A DNA stretch of 64,000 nucleotides from ZC4RG20 sp964553875. Its GTDB lineage: Bacteria > Pseudomonadota > Gammaproteobacteria > Steroidobacterales > Rariloculaceae. Below the pieces are notes generated by a model that ran no database searches, was not told where the DNA came from, and saw only the letters and a program-made list of their open reading frames with translations. This document shows, piece by piece, positions 53,684 to 64,000 of the stretch (within the stretch, counting starts at the first letter, position 1; each line of letters begins with the position of its first letter). Location of the stretch: assembly GCA_964553875.1 (NCBI GenBank), contig CAZKNH010000001.1, forward strand, positions 1 to 64,000. The letters are read 5' to 3'. Both the position numbers and the translations under genes were made by a program.

Positions 53684-56137
53684 ATGGATGCACTCTTCTC
53701 GGATCTGCGTTATGCCGCGCGCCGCCTGCGCCGCGCGCCGCTCTTCACGGCGTCGGCCGTCGCCGTTCTCGCGATCGGCATCGGCCTGAACACGATCGTT
53801 TTCGATCTCGTCGACACGGCGCTCTTTCGTCCGACGCCGATCGCGGAGCCGGACCGCGTCGTGCGCATCTATCAGGACTCGGACGACGGCGTGCCGATGT
53901 CGGCGTCGTTTCCCGCGTATCGCGACCTCGCTGCGGCGACCGACGTGTTCGCGCACGTCGCAGCGACCTCCGCCGACAGTGTGCGCTGGGAGCTCGAGTC
54001 CGGGCCGCGCGACGTCGCGGTGCAGTACGCGACCGCGAGCTATCTCTCGGTGCTCGGGCTCGCGCCGCATCTCGGCGGGTGGTTCGACGCGGAGCACGAC
54101 CGCGTCGGCGCGGAGGCGGTTGCGGTCGTCAGCTACGCGACGTGGCGAAAGCACATGAATGCCGATCCCGCGGTCGTCGGCCGCGTCATTCGGCTCAACA
54201 ACCGGCCGGTCACGCTGATCGGTGTCGGCCCCGTCGGCTTCAACGGCGACGCGAGCGCCCTCGTCACGGATTTCTGGCTGTCGATCTCGAGCACGCCGAT
54301 CGGCGGTCCTTATCGTGTCACGAACCTCGAGCAGCGCGGCGAGCATTGGTATCAGGTCGTCGCGCGTCTCGCGCCGGGCGTCGGGCTCGAGCAGGCGCGG
54401 GCGCAGATGCAGACGCTCGCGGCGCGAATGGCGGAAGCCTACCCGGACATCGACGCGGGCCGCCGCATTCACGTCTTCGCGCACGACGACGTGCGGCTCC
54501 ACCCGATCTTCGACGGCGGCGTCGCCGGGGTCGGCGTCGTGCTGGTCGCGGTCGCCGTGTCGATTCTGCTCTTGATGTGCAGCAACCTCGCGAACTTGCT
54601 GCTCGCGAGGGGACTCTCCCGCGGCGCTGAGCTCGCGGTGCGCGAGTCGCTCGGCGCGGATCGCAAACGCATTGCGGCACTGCTGCTGCTCGAGGCGCTG
54701 CTCCTGTCCGTGCTCGGCGCCGCGGCAGGGGTTGCGATCGCGTCGTGGTGCGCGTCGCTCTTGTCCTCCGTGCCCGTGCCCACGCTCGGCGGCATCGCGG
54801 GCGGCACGGTCGACATCGGCTTCGACGGGCGCGTCGCGGCCTTCGGCGCGCTGCTCGCGATCGCGACCGCGCTCGCGTGCGGTCTGATACCGGCGCTGCG
54901 CGCGTCGAAGACCGACGTTGCGACGATGCTGCGGGACGAGGGGCGCGGCCACTCGGCGGGCCGCGGCCTCTCGACGTTGAGGAACGGCCTCGTCGTCGTC
55001 CAGGTCGCGATCTCGGTCGTGCTCGTCGTCGGCACGGGCCTCCTCGCGCGGAGCCTTGCGAACGCCGAGCGCGTCGATCCCGGCGTCGACGCGGAGCGCA
55101 TCGCGGTGATCGCGACGAATCTCGCGCAGGCCGGTATCGCCGAAGAGGCGATCCCGACCGTCTCGGCCGAGATCCTCGAGCGCGTCGAGGCACTGCCCGG
55201 CGTCGAACGCGCGGCCCTGACGACGCGGCTGCCGGTGCAGCCGGGCACGACGACGACGCGGGTCATCGACGGGTTCGCCGCGCCGAGCGGAACGGGCGCC
55301 GTCGAGCTCCCCGTTGCGTTCGTCAGCCGCGGCTACTTCGAGACGATGGGCATCCCGCTGCTCGCCGGACGCACGTTCGACGCGACGGATCGCGCGAACG
55401 CGGCGCCGGTCGTAGTCGTGAACGAAGCGGCGGCTCGAGCGTTCTGGGGCGGCGACGCGGTCGGCGGCCGTATGCGCTCGCAAAGCGCGGACAGCCCGTG
55501 GCTCGACGTGATCGGCGTCGTCGGCAACGCGAAGGTCGCGGACCTGACCGAGGAGCCGACGCCGATGATGTATCTGCCGCTCGAGCTCTTCTCGTGGACC
55601 GCGTTCTCGGTCGTCGTGCGGACGGCCGGCGATCCGGCGAGCTCGCTGCCGGCCTTGCGTGCGGCGCTCAGAGACGTGAACGCTTCGCTGCCGGTGACCC
55701 GCCTGGTGACGCTCGAGGAGCACCTCGGCGAGGCGATGGCGCTGCCGCGAATCGGTACCGCGCTCATCGGCGGATTCTCACTGATCGCATTGCTGCTCGC
55801 GACGCTCGGTATCCATGCGCTCGTCGCGTTCGCCGTCGAGCGGCGCACGCAGGAGCTCGGCATCCGCGCGGCGCTCGGTGCGACTCGCGCGCGCATCGTT
55901 CGGCTGGTCGTCGGCGAGTCGCTCGCGTCCGTGGGCATCGGCCTCGCGGTCGGGCTCGCGCTTGCCTCGATCGCGATGCGCGGGCTCGAAGGGGTCCTCT
56001 TCGGCGTCCCGCCGCTCGACGGGCCGACGTTCGCCGGCGCGGCGGTGCTGCTTCTCGCGGGAGCGGGGCTTGCCGCGCTGGTGCCGGCGCAGCGCGCGAG
56101 CCGGATGAATCCCGTCGATGTGCTGAAGCGGACCTGA
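53684..56137 (+). CDS. ADOP-type ABC permease (MacB/FtsX-like)
   Basis: An 817-residue permease with two FtsX halves and two MacB_PCD domains, the layout of acidobacterial duplicated orphan permeases. It starts with the ADOP-like DLRYAARRLRRAPLFTASAVAVLAIGIGLNT and repeats an EAL...RESLGA and RTQELGIRAALGATRARI loop in the two halves. No ATPase gene is adjacent, as is common for ADOPs. Confidence 0.88.
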   Translation: MDALFSDLRYAARRLRRAPLFTASAVAVLAIGIGLNTIVFDLVDTALFRPTPIAEPDRVVRIYQDSDDGVPMSASFPAYRDLAAATDVFAHVAATSADSVRWELESGPRDVAVQYATASYLSVLGLAPHLGGWFDAEHDRVGAEAVAVVSYATWRKHMNADPAVVGRVIRLNNRPVTLIGVGPVGFNGDASALVTDFWLSISSTPIGGPYRVTNLEQRGEHWYQVVARLAPGVGLEQARAQMQTLAARMAEAYPDIDAGRRIHVFAHDDVRLHPIFDGGVAGVGVVLVAVAVSILLLMCSNLANLLLARGLSRGAELAVRESLGADRKRIAALLLLEALLLSVLGAAAGVAIASWCASLLSSVPVPTLGGIAGGTVDIGFDGRVAAFGALLAIATALACGLIPALRASKTDVATMLRDEGRGHSAGRGLSTLRNGLVVVQVAISVVLVVGTGLLARSLANAERVDPGVDAERIAVIATNLAQAGIAEEAIPTVSAEILERVEALPGVERAALTTRLPVQPGTTTTRVIDGFAAPSGTGAVELPVAFVSRGYFETMGIPLLAGRTFDATDRANAAPVVVVNEAAARAFWGGDAVGGRMRSQSADSPWLDVIGVVGNAKVADLTEEPTPMMYLPLELFSWTAFSVVVRTAGDPASSLPALRAALRDVNASLPVTRLVTLEEHLGEAMALPRIGTALIGGFSLIALLLATLGIHALVAFAVERRTQELGIRAALGATRARIVRLVVGESLASVGIGLAVGLALASIAMRGLEGVLFGVPPLDGPTFAGAAVLLLAGAGLAALVPAQRASRMNPVDVLKRT

Positions 56138-56200
56138 CGGCGCATCGAAAGCCGCGATCCGCTTTGCGCTGCTGCAGGGTCAGTTCCGACGGCGGCTCAC

Positions 56201-56223
56201 CGGCCTCCCGCGGCCGGAGGCCG
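56201..56223. terminator. GC-rich hairpin between convergent genes
   Basis: CGGCCTCC (56201-56208) and GGAGGCCG (56216-56223) with a 7-base loop. It may end the permease and TM2 transcripts; no T-run follows. Confidence 0.4.
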
Positions 56224-56258
56224 CCATGCCGGCCGCCTGACACGGCTTCGATCCGATC

Positions 56259-56498
56259 TCAGCGGTAGACGGGCCCGTAGTGGCGCCCACGGCCGCCGAA
56301 AACGGCCGCCTCCAGATTCGCGGTGCGGATCATGCCTGGAATCAGGAACAGGTCGATCAGCTGCCCGATGCCGAGGAGTCCGAGCGTGAAGAGCCAGATC
56401 AGGCCCGTGATGACCCTGCCGGCGTAGAAGCGGTGAATGCCGCAAAAGCCGAAGCAGCAGAGCAGCCAAAGCAGGTATGCGACCCCGGTCGATTTCAC
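56259..56498 (-). CDS. TM2-domain small membrane protein (GTG start)
   Basis: A 79-residue protein with two transmembrane segments and the TM2 pattern (CGIHRFYAGRVITGLIWLFTLGLLGIGQLIDLFLIPGM). The GTG at 56498 is preferred since AAGGGA lies at good spacing and no nearby ATG is suitable. A basic tail (RGRHYGPVYR) follows the helices. Its role is unknown. Confidence 0.8.
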   Translation of the reverse strand: MKSTGVAYLLWLLCCFGFCGIHRFYAGRVITGLIWLFTLGLLGIGQLIDLFLIPGMIRTANLEAAVFGGRGRHYGPVYR

Positions 56499-56753
56499 GT
56501 TGGCGTCCCTTGTTGGATGGAATGACGACTCGCTTCCACGCGCGAGTACACGAAGCGTGCCAGCTCTAAGTCCTTGACGTTTTGAGCTCAGCATCGCACG
56601 GATGCGCGTCCGGCACCAAGCTCTGTCGGATCGGCTCAATTGTTGGCGCCCAGTGCGGATGAGGCTGGCCGTGCGCCGGGCCGCTCCATGGTCCGGGGCG
56701 CGGGGACGTCTTCGCGTTGGGAAGACCGCTCGGGTTTGCTAGATTGGCGGGCG

Positions 56754-57845
56754 ATGCCCAAGCGATCCGCCGTGCTCGGAATGCTCGTCTCCGCAATGTG
56801 TGCGGGGCTCGCGCTCGCCTCGAATCTCGCGGCGCAGACGCTGCCGTTCGAGCGGCTGCCCGCCTCGGAGCTCGCGGTCATGGCGCCGTCGGAGCGCGTC
56901 ATGGGCGCGCCGGGCTCGATGCGGATCGCGATCACGTCCTGCACGGCCGCCGACGAGCCGAACGTCCGCCGGCGGATTCTCGATATCGCGGTGCAAGAAT
57001 GGGGCTACTTCGGCTTCCCCGTCGTCGACGAGACGCTGATCGACGACGACCGGGATCGTGGGCGCGGGCTTCCCCGCCGCTTCACGTGGCTCGATCCGGC
57101 CGAGTCGGCCCGCGTCGCGGCTTCGATCGCAGGCTACTGGGCGGCAACGCGCGACGGCGGCTGGATTCTCGCGCGTCAGAACGACCACTGGAACGGCCCG
57201 GAAGGCATCGGTGCGCGGTGGCGCGATCCGTGGTCGGCGGCCTTCATCTCTTGGGTCATGTGCGAGAGCGGTCTCGGCAGCGACGAGCGGTTCCGCCGCC
57301 ACATCGCGCATCACGTCTACATCGACCAGGCGATCGAGGCGCGCGACGATCCCGATTCCGCTGCGGCATACGCGGCCTACGACGTCGGCGAGCTGCCGCT
57401 CGAGCCCGGCGACCTCGTGTGCCGCGCGCGAAGGGGCGCGTACCGGTCGATTGCCGAGCGCCGGCGGGACTTGGGCGTCGGCGTGCGCTCGCACTGCGAC
57501 ATCGTCGTCGACGTCCAGCCGGAGCACGGCCGCGTGCTCGCGATCGGCGGCAACGTGCGCGGCAGGGTAAGCCTCAAGTTTCTGCCGGCGACGTTCCGGA
57601 CGAACGGCGTCGAGCACGTTGCGACGTCGATCGGGCGCGGCGGACGCATCGTGTTCGCGCACCTGAAGCTTCGCGCGCCGTCGATCGAGGCCGGTGCGCT
57701 TGCGGAGAGCGCGACGCTGCGCGCGCTGTCCGCCCGCACGAACGGCACTTTCACCGTCGAGCGGTTGCTCGCGCGCGAGCAAGTCGCGCCCGGCAACGCG
57801 TTCGACAGCGCCGTGCAAGGCGGCGACGTCGCAGCGTCGCCCTGA
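56754..57845 (+). CDS. secreted DUF2272 protein
   Basis: A 363-residue exported protein with a signal peptide (about 1-26) and a DUF2272 domain with the family pattern WRDPWSAAFISWVMCESGLG, AAYAAYDVG and RSHCDIVVDV. The fold is related to NlpC/P60-like or amidase proteins, and C, H residues may be catalytic. I chose the ATG at 56754 because it starts the signal peptide. Confidence 0.8.
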   Translation: MPKRSAVLGMLVSAMCAGLALASNLAAQTLPFERLPASELAVMAPSERVMGAPGSMRIAITSCTAADEPNVRRRILDIAVQEWGYFGFPVVDETLIDDDRDRGRGLPRRFTWLDPAESARVAASIAGYWAATRDGGWILARQNDHWNGPEGIGARWRDPWSAAFISWVMCESGLGSDERFRRHIAHHVYIDQAIEARDDPDSAAAYAAYDVGELPLEPGDLVCRARRGAYRSIAERRRDLGVGVRSHCDIVVDVQPEHGRVLAIGGNVRGRVSLKFLPATFRTNGVEHVATSIGRGGRIVFAHLKLRAPSIEAGALAESATLRALSARTNGTFTVERLLAREQVAPGNAFDSAVQGGDVAASP

Positions 57846-57973
57846 CGGCCGTTCCTCGGTCAGTCCTCCTTACGCCGTGCTCGTTCGCTCGTCCCGCGCA
57901 CGTTGCGCGGCGGTAGCGTCGACGTTTCCGTTCGGCAAATTTTTCGTCGCGTCGTGTAGCCTGCGCCCGCGAG

Positions 57974-58576
57974 TCATAGCGGCCAGTTTACGCGGATGAA
58001 GCGCTTGATCCAGCGCGTCCGCCACGTCCTGCCGCCGTCCGTCGAGTAGGCCTGTTCCCAGCGCGGCGTGTGGAGCGGGCCGGTCCACGTCTCTCGAAGG
58101 AGAGCGGGCCGGCCGTGCCAAATCTCCTCGCCCACGAAGAGCCCGACGCTGCCGTCGAATCCGCCATGGAGAGCGGGGCGCGGCGTGCCCTCGCCCGGTG
58201 AGATCCGGTGGACCGCCCACCGGTGGCTCCGCGCGTCGAAGAGCCGCAGAACGGCGCTCGCGGCGCCGTCCTCACTCGTAATCTCCTCGAGGTGCCCGAC
58301 CCCGCCCGCGAGCGGGCGGCACGTGTGCACGGAGTCGAATGCGATCCACTCGGACGCGGCGTCTTCCGCGTCCGCGAGCCTGCGATTCTCGACCAGCCAT
58401 TCGCCGTGCAGGAAGTCGAAAGCGCGGGCGTCGCCCTTCGCCGGAATCGACGGCAGGCGGGGCGCCGCGCCGGCCGCTTGAGACCCTGCCCGTGTCGTGG
58501 CGGCGGTCCTCGCCGTCTCGGCGACACGAGACGACAGCTCCGTTTCGGGTGGTGCAGCGAAGAAGCACGGATACAT
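57974..58576 (-). CDS. hypothetical protein (DUF1579-like)
   Basis: A 200-residue protein of unknown role. Segments FDFLHGEWLVENRRL, HTCRPLAGGVGHLEEIT and LRLFDARSHRWAVHRIS resemble, from memory, DUF1579-type lipid-binding-like barrels. No signal peptide is convincing; residues 1-45 look disordered. It is divergent to the WYL regulator across the palindromic operator, so it is probably the controlled gene. Confidence 0.65.
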   Translation of the reverse strand: MYPCFFAAPPETELSSRVAETARTAATTRAGSQAAGAAPRLPSIPAKGDARAFDFLHGEWLVENRRLADAEDAASEWIAFDSVHTCRPLAGGVGHLEEITSEDGAASAVLRLFDARSHRWAVHRISPGEGTPRPALHGGFDGSVGLFVGEEIWHGRPALLRETWTGPLHTPRWEQAYSTDGGRTWRTRWIKRFIRVNWPL

Positions 58577-58660
58577 CGCTCGACTCCCTGTGACTGCGGT
58601 GCGTTTCGCTGAGCGCGGATGCGCTCCGGGGTGCGGATGCGAGGCAATGTAAAGGCAAAA

Positions 58661-58679
58661 TAGGACGCCGAGCGTCCTA
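58661..58679. promoter_or_regulatory. 19-bp palindromic operator before the WYL regulator
   Basis: TAGGACGC-CGA-GCGTCCTA, perfect 8-bp arms. It lies 18 bp before the regulator ATG and within the divergent intergenic region, where it can block both genes or regulate itself. Confidence 0.6.
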
Positions 58680-58697
58680 ATTCCGAGCGATCGTTAC

Positions 58698-59738
58698 GTG
58701 ATGAACCGCCGACCGACGACCCGCGTCCTGGCCGCCCTCGAGCTCCTGCAAACGCACAAGCGCATTAGCGGTGCCGAGCTCGCGCGCCGCCTCGACGTCA
58801 GCGTCCGCACGGTGCGCCGCTACATCGCCGCGCTCGAGGACATCGGCATTCCGGTCACGGCCGAGCAGGGCCGCGACGGCGCTTACAGCCTCGTCGCCGG
58901 ATTCAAGCTGCCGCCGATGATGTTCACGGACGATGAGGCGCTCGCGCTCGCGATCGGCCTGCTCGCCGTGCGCGAGCTCGGCATCGCGGAGGCCGTGCCG
59001 GCGGCCGAGAGCGCGCAGTCGAAGCTCGAGCGCGTGATGCCGGAGAGCGTCCGCTTTCGCCTGGGTGACCTCGACGAGACGGTCCGCTTGAACATCGCGA
59101 ATCCTCGCCTTCGCGCGGGCGACGTGCCGCTCGGGACGCTCTGCGCCGCGGCGCAGGCGAGGCGGCGCGTGAGGCTCCGTTACGAGTCGCCGTCGAGCGG
59201 TCTGACGGTCCGTGACGTCGATCCTTACGGTCTGAGCTATCAGCGCGGTCGGTGGTACGCGGTCGGGATGTGTCATCTGCGCGCGGATATGCGCACCTTC
59301 CGGCTCGATCGCGTGATCGACATCGCGACGCTCGACGATCGATTCGAGCGGCCGGACGGCTTCGACGTGCTCGACTTCATCACGCGGTCGTTCGCGTCGA
59401 TTCCCCGTGCGCACGCGGTCGAGGTGCTCCTCCGCACGGATCTTCAGACGGCGCAGGCGCAATGGCTCGCCCGCTGCGGGTATCTCGAGCTCTGCGACGA
59501 CGGCGTGCTGCTCCGCACCCGCGTCGACGACGTCGACTGGTACGCCGGGGCCCTTGCGGGGCTCCCGTTCGATTTCGAGATCCGAAGTCCCGCGGAGCTC
59601 GTCGATGCGCTGCGCGAGGTCGCGGCGCGCGTCGCGCGGGCCGTGGAGCTCGGCGACGCGCGGAGCCGTGCGGGCAGCACGCGCGGGCGGGGCGTAATCC
59701 GCGGCGCCAGTCGCGGGCCGCGCGTGCGGCGCGCGTGA
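58698..59738 (+). CDS. YafY-like HTH-WYL transcriptional regulator
   Basis: A 346-residue regulator: N-terminal winged HTH (about 8-60; ISGAELARRLDVSVRTVRRYIAAL) and a WYL domain (about 145-320, with the YGLSYQRGRWYAVGMCHLR segment). WYL domains bind ligands, nucleic acid or cyclic nucleotides. The tail is basic (GASRGPRVRRA). It is likely to bind the palindrome at 58661 and control the divergent gene at 57974. Confidence 0.88.
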   Translation: MMNRRPTTRVLAALELLQTHKRISGAELARRLDVSVRTVRRYIAALEDIGIPVTAEQGRDGAYSLVAGFKLPPMMFTDDEALALAIGLLAVRELGIAEAVPAAESAQSKLERVMPESVRFRLGDLDETVRLNIANPRLRAGDVPLGTLCAAAQARRRVRLRYESPSSGLTVRDVDPYGLSYQRGRWYAVGMCHLRADMRTFRLDRVIDIATLDDRFERPDGFDVLDFITRSFASIPRAHAVEVLLRTDLQTAQAQWLARCGYLELCDDGVLLRTRVDDVDWYAGALAGLPFDFEIRSPAELVDALREVAARVARAVELGDARSRAGSTRGRGVIRGASRGPRVRRA

Positions 59739-60566
59739 TCAGTATTTGCGCGTGCGCCGCTCGAGGCCCGTCTCCGCGAGGATCGTGCTCGCGATCTCCT
59801 CGATCGACGAGTGCGTCGCATCGATGAATGGGATGCCGAAGCGTCTGTACATCGCCTCGGCCGAGCGAAGCTCGAAGCCGATCTGCTGCGGGCTCGAATA
59901 ACGGCCCGTCGGCCGGCGCTCCGACCTGATGGCCCGCAGGCGCTCCGGAGAGATCGTGAGCCCATAGAGCTTCTCGCGGTAAGGCGCGATCGCGCGCGGC
60001 AGCTCCTCCGACTCGAAATCGTCGTCGTCGAGCGGGTAGTTCGCCGCGAACACGCCGTACTGCAGCGCGAGATAGAGGCAAGTCGGGGTCTTCCCCGATC
60101 GCGAGACGCCGAGGAGGATCAGCTCCGCCTGCGGATAGAGCCGATCGCCGTGACCGTCGTCCGTCGCGAGCGCGAAGTCCATCGCGCGGATCCGGTAGTT
60201 GTACGAGCGGGACTCGAGGATGTCGTGGGGACGCTTGTCCGACGGCAGCGACCTCTGGCCGAGCGCGCGCTCGAGCGGCTCGAGGAACGCTTCGAACATG
60301 TCGAGCATCACGCCGTTCGCGCGGTGCACGATCTCGCGCAGCTCGGGGCTCACGAGCGTCGAGAACACGATCGGTGCACGTCCGTCCGTCTCGGCGGTGC
60401 GATCGATGATCTCGGCGACCTTGCGCGCCTTCTCGGCCGTGTCGATGAACGGCAACGTCACGGCCTTGATGTCGATTCCCTCGAAGCGCGCGAGCAGGCT
60501 CTGGCCGAGCTGCTCGGCGGTGACACCCGTAAGATCCGAAACGAAATAAACGGTGCGGCGTGCCAT
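59739..60566 (-). CDS. ppsR: PEP synthase regulatory protein (kinase/phosphorylase)
   Basis: A 275-residue PpsR (DUF299) that inactivates and reactivates PEP synthase through ADP-dependent Thr phosphorylation and Pi-dependent removal. The P-loop is GVSRSGKT (153-160). It is divergent to ppsA across 45 bp, a standard arrangement. The ATG at 60566 starts the known N-terminus MARRTVYFVSD. It is adjacent to the WYL stop with no gap. Confidence 0.95.
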   Translation of the reverse strand: MARRTVYFVSDLTGVTAEQLGQSLLARFEGIDIKAVTLPFIDTAEKARKVAEIIDRTAETDGRAPIVFSTLVSPELREIVHRANGVMLDMFEAFLEPLERALGQRSLPSDKRPHDILESRSYNYRIRAMDFALATDDGHGDRLYPQAELILLGVSRSGKTPTCLYLALQYGVFAANYPLDDDDFESEELPRAIAPYREKLYGLTISPERLRAIRSERRPTGRYSSPQQIGFELRSAEAMYRRFGIPFIDATHSSIEEIASTILAETGLERRTRKY

Positions 60567-60611
60567 GATAGCGACAGTGTCACCGAAAAACGCGGTTCGC
60601 AAGGAGCGCCG

Positions 60612-62975
<2,364 letters not shown>

Positions 62976-63000
62976 CCGCGCGAGCGGCATGCCCCCTTTG

Positions 63001-63035
63001 TGCCCCAGTGAAAGATGCTCATCGTCTCTGGGGCA
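63001..63035. terminator. possible hairpin after ppsA
   Basis: TGCCCCAG (63001-63008) and CTGGGGCA (63028-63035) with a 19-base loop. No T-run follows, so termination is uncertain; a structured leader for the next gene is also possible. Confidence 0.35.
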
Positions 63036-63228
63036 TGACGACGTCGCATAGCGGGCGCGCGTCACCGTGCGCTTCGGATCGTCATGTTCGCAGCGAACGC
63101 CGTGCAATAACCGCTTCCAGGTTGGAGTAGCGCGGCGCTCGTGCGCGCGGAGGCTGTATTGACCGCTCTCGATGCCAAAGCGATACTCGAAGAAATGACA
63201 TAACCTCATTCGTCGGGGGGAGACGTAA

Positions 63229-64000
63229 ATGAGTTGGTCTCACATGCCGGGCATTCGTAGAACGCTGATGGCCTCGGCTGTCGTGGTCGCCATTGCGGGC
63301 ATGGCTCAGAAGCCCGCCGTTGCTCAGGATTCTTCCGTCGAGGAGGTTGTCGTCACCGGCAGCCGAATCGTGCGCCGCGACTACGAGGCGCAAACCCCGA
63401 TCGTCACGCTCGACGCGCAGGCGTTCGCCGAGCGGACCAACATCGGTCTCGAGGCGACGCTGAATCAGCTGCCGCAGTTCACGGTCGCGGGCACTCAGTC
63501 GCAGGCGAGCCCGGCCGGAACGCCGTTCCCGCAAGCGGCCGCCGCGCCCGGCGCCGCGACGATCAATCTGCGCGGTCTCGGGTTGAACCGCACGCTCGTG
63601 CTGCTGGACGGCCGGCGCGTGCAGCCGATCAACGGCCTGCTCGTCGTCGACCTGAACTCGATTCCTTCGTCCGCGATCGAGCGGGTCGAGATCATCACCG
63701 GCGGCGCGGCCGCGGTCTACGGCGCCGATGCGATCGCGGGCGTCGTGAACTTCATCCTGAAGAGAGACTTCGAAGGTTTCGACATCAACGCGCAGTACAG
63801 CATTACCGAGGAAGGCGACGGCGCGGAGCGCTCCATCAGCGGCCTCTTCGGCGCGAACTTCGCGGACGGGCGCGGCAACGTGCTGCTCGGTGCCGACTAC
63901 AGCCAGCGCGACATCATTTACGGCAAGGATCGCGAGTGGGTCAGGCGCGGGTGGGACGATCCGGGCACGAACCCCGGCGGTCTCGGCAGCTCGAACCTGT
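63229..64000 (+). CDS. TonB-dependent receptor, N-terminal part (3' end outside window)
   Basis: The first 257 residues of a TonB receptor: signal peptide (ending AVAQ), TonB-box area (SVEEVVVTGSRI), and a plug domain (NLRGLGLNRTLVLLDGRRVQP, ERVEIITGGAAAVYGADAIAGVVNFIL). This sequence style is common in large Steroidobacteraceae/Sphingomonad receptor families for plant or sugar ligands. GGGGGAGACG precedes the ATG. The ligand is unknown. Confidence 0.9.
   Translation, partial: MSWSHMPGIRRTLMASAVVVAIAGMAQKPAVAQDSSVEEVVVTGSRIVRRDYEAQTPIVTLDAQAFAERTNIGLEATLNQLPQFTVAGTQSQASPAGTPFPQAAAAPGAATINLRGLGLNRTLVLLDGRRVQPINGLLVVDLNSIPSSAIERVEIITGGAAAVYGADAIAGVVNFILKRDFEGFDINAQYSITEEGDGAERSISGLFGANFADGRGNVLLGADYSQRDIIYGKDREWVRRGWDDPGTNPGGLGSSNL

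Overview
This window looks like a high-GC Gammaproteobacterium, plausibly a Steroidobacteraceae/Woeseiaceae-like lineage from a draft or metagenome assembly. The clues are two TonB-dependent receptors, a Fur-box-like site, a PpsR/PpsA pair, sigma-54 regulation, and many Sec/Tat-exported SnoaL-like, MBL-fold and PSD1-type (DUF1592/DUF1552) proteins. The taxonomic call is inference only. The sequence has three runs of exactly 100 N. Two of them are flanked by identical sequence (55 bp and 49 bp), which points to unmerged contig overlaps. No rRNA, tRNA, CRISPR array, transposase or prophage gene was seen.

Layout. 1-407: tail of a sulfatase. 430-8792 (minus): a seven-gene probable operon (sulfatase, flavin monooxygenase, VOC protein, MFS transporter, SnoaL, two MBL-fold hydrolases) behind a good sigma-70 promoter; most products carry export signals. 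8980-13051: PNPOx-like protein, a compact NB-ARC-type STAND ATPase, a secreted pair (DLTGVW-type plus DUF6152) and a methyltransferase. 13251-20892: a double-module MoaF protein coupled to a Tat-exported SnoaL, a large secreted protein, and three tandem, overlapping SnoaL paralogues. 20963-27316 (minus): a four-gene exported set (DUF1592 heme lipoprotein, DUF1552, MBL-fold, ankyrin repeats).

27636-34571 is the best-defined unit. A PAS/AAA+/Fis sigma-54 activator is divergent from a cyanate ABC transporter (substrate-binding, permease, ATPase), cyanase (cynS) and an outer-membrane beta-barrel. Between them lie three copies of ACGA-N4-TCGT and a GG-N10-GC sigma-54 promoter. The expected flow is capture and import of cyanate, then bicarbonate-dependent conversion to ammonia and CO2 as a nitrogen source.

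34590-44921: Sel1/2OG-Fe oxygenase, group III truncated hemoglobin, Fur-linked TonB receptor, a small secreted protein, a Tat-exported FMN hydroxy-acid oxidase with CXXCH, a decayed DUF222 gene carrying a 24-bp coding minisatellite, a GFA-family protein, a VWA protein, a membrane protein and a PspA-like protein. 45113-48065: a two-component system. 48238-53508: HIT protein, LigAB extradiol dioxygenase with divergent AraC regulator, DUF4159 protein, POT transporter. 53684-59738: ADOP-type permease, TM2 protein, DUF2272 protein, a small unknown, and a WYL regulator with a 19-bp palindromic operator. 59739-62975: ppsR and ppsA. 63229-end: start of a second TonB receptor.
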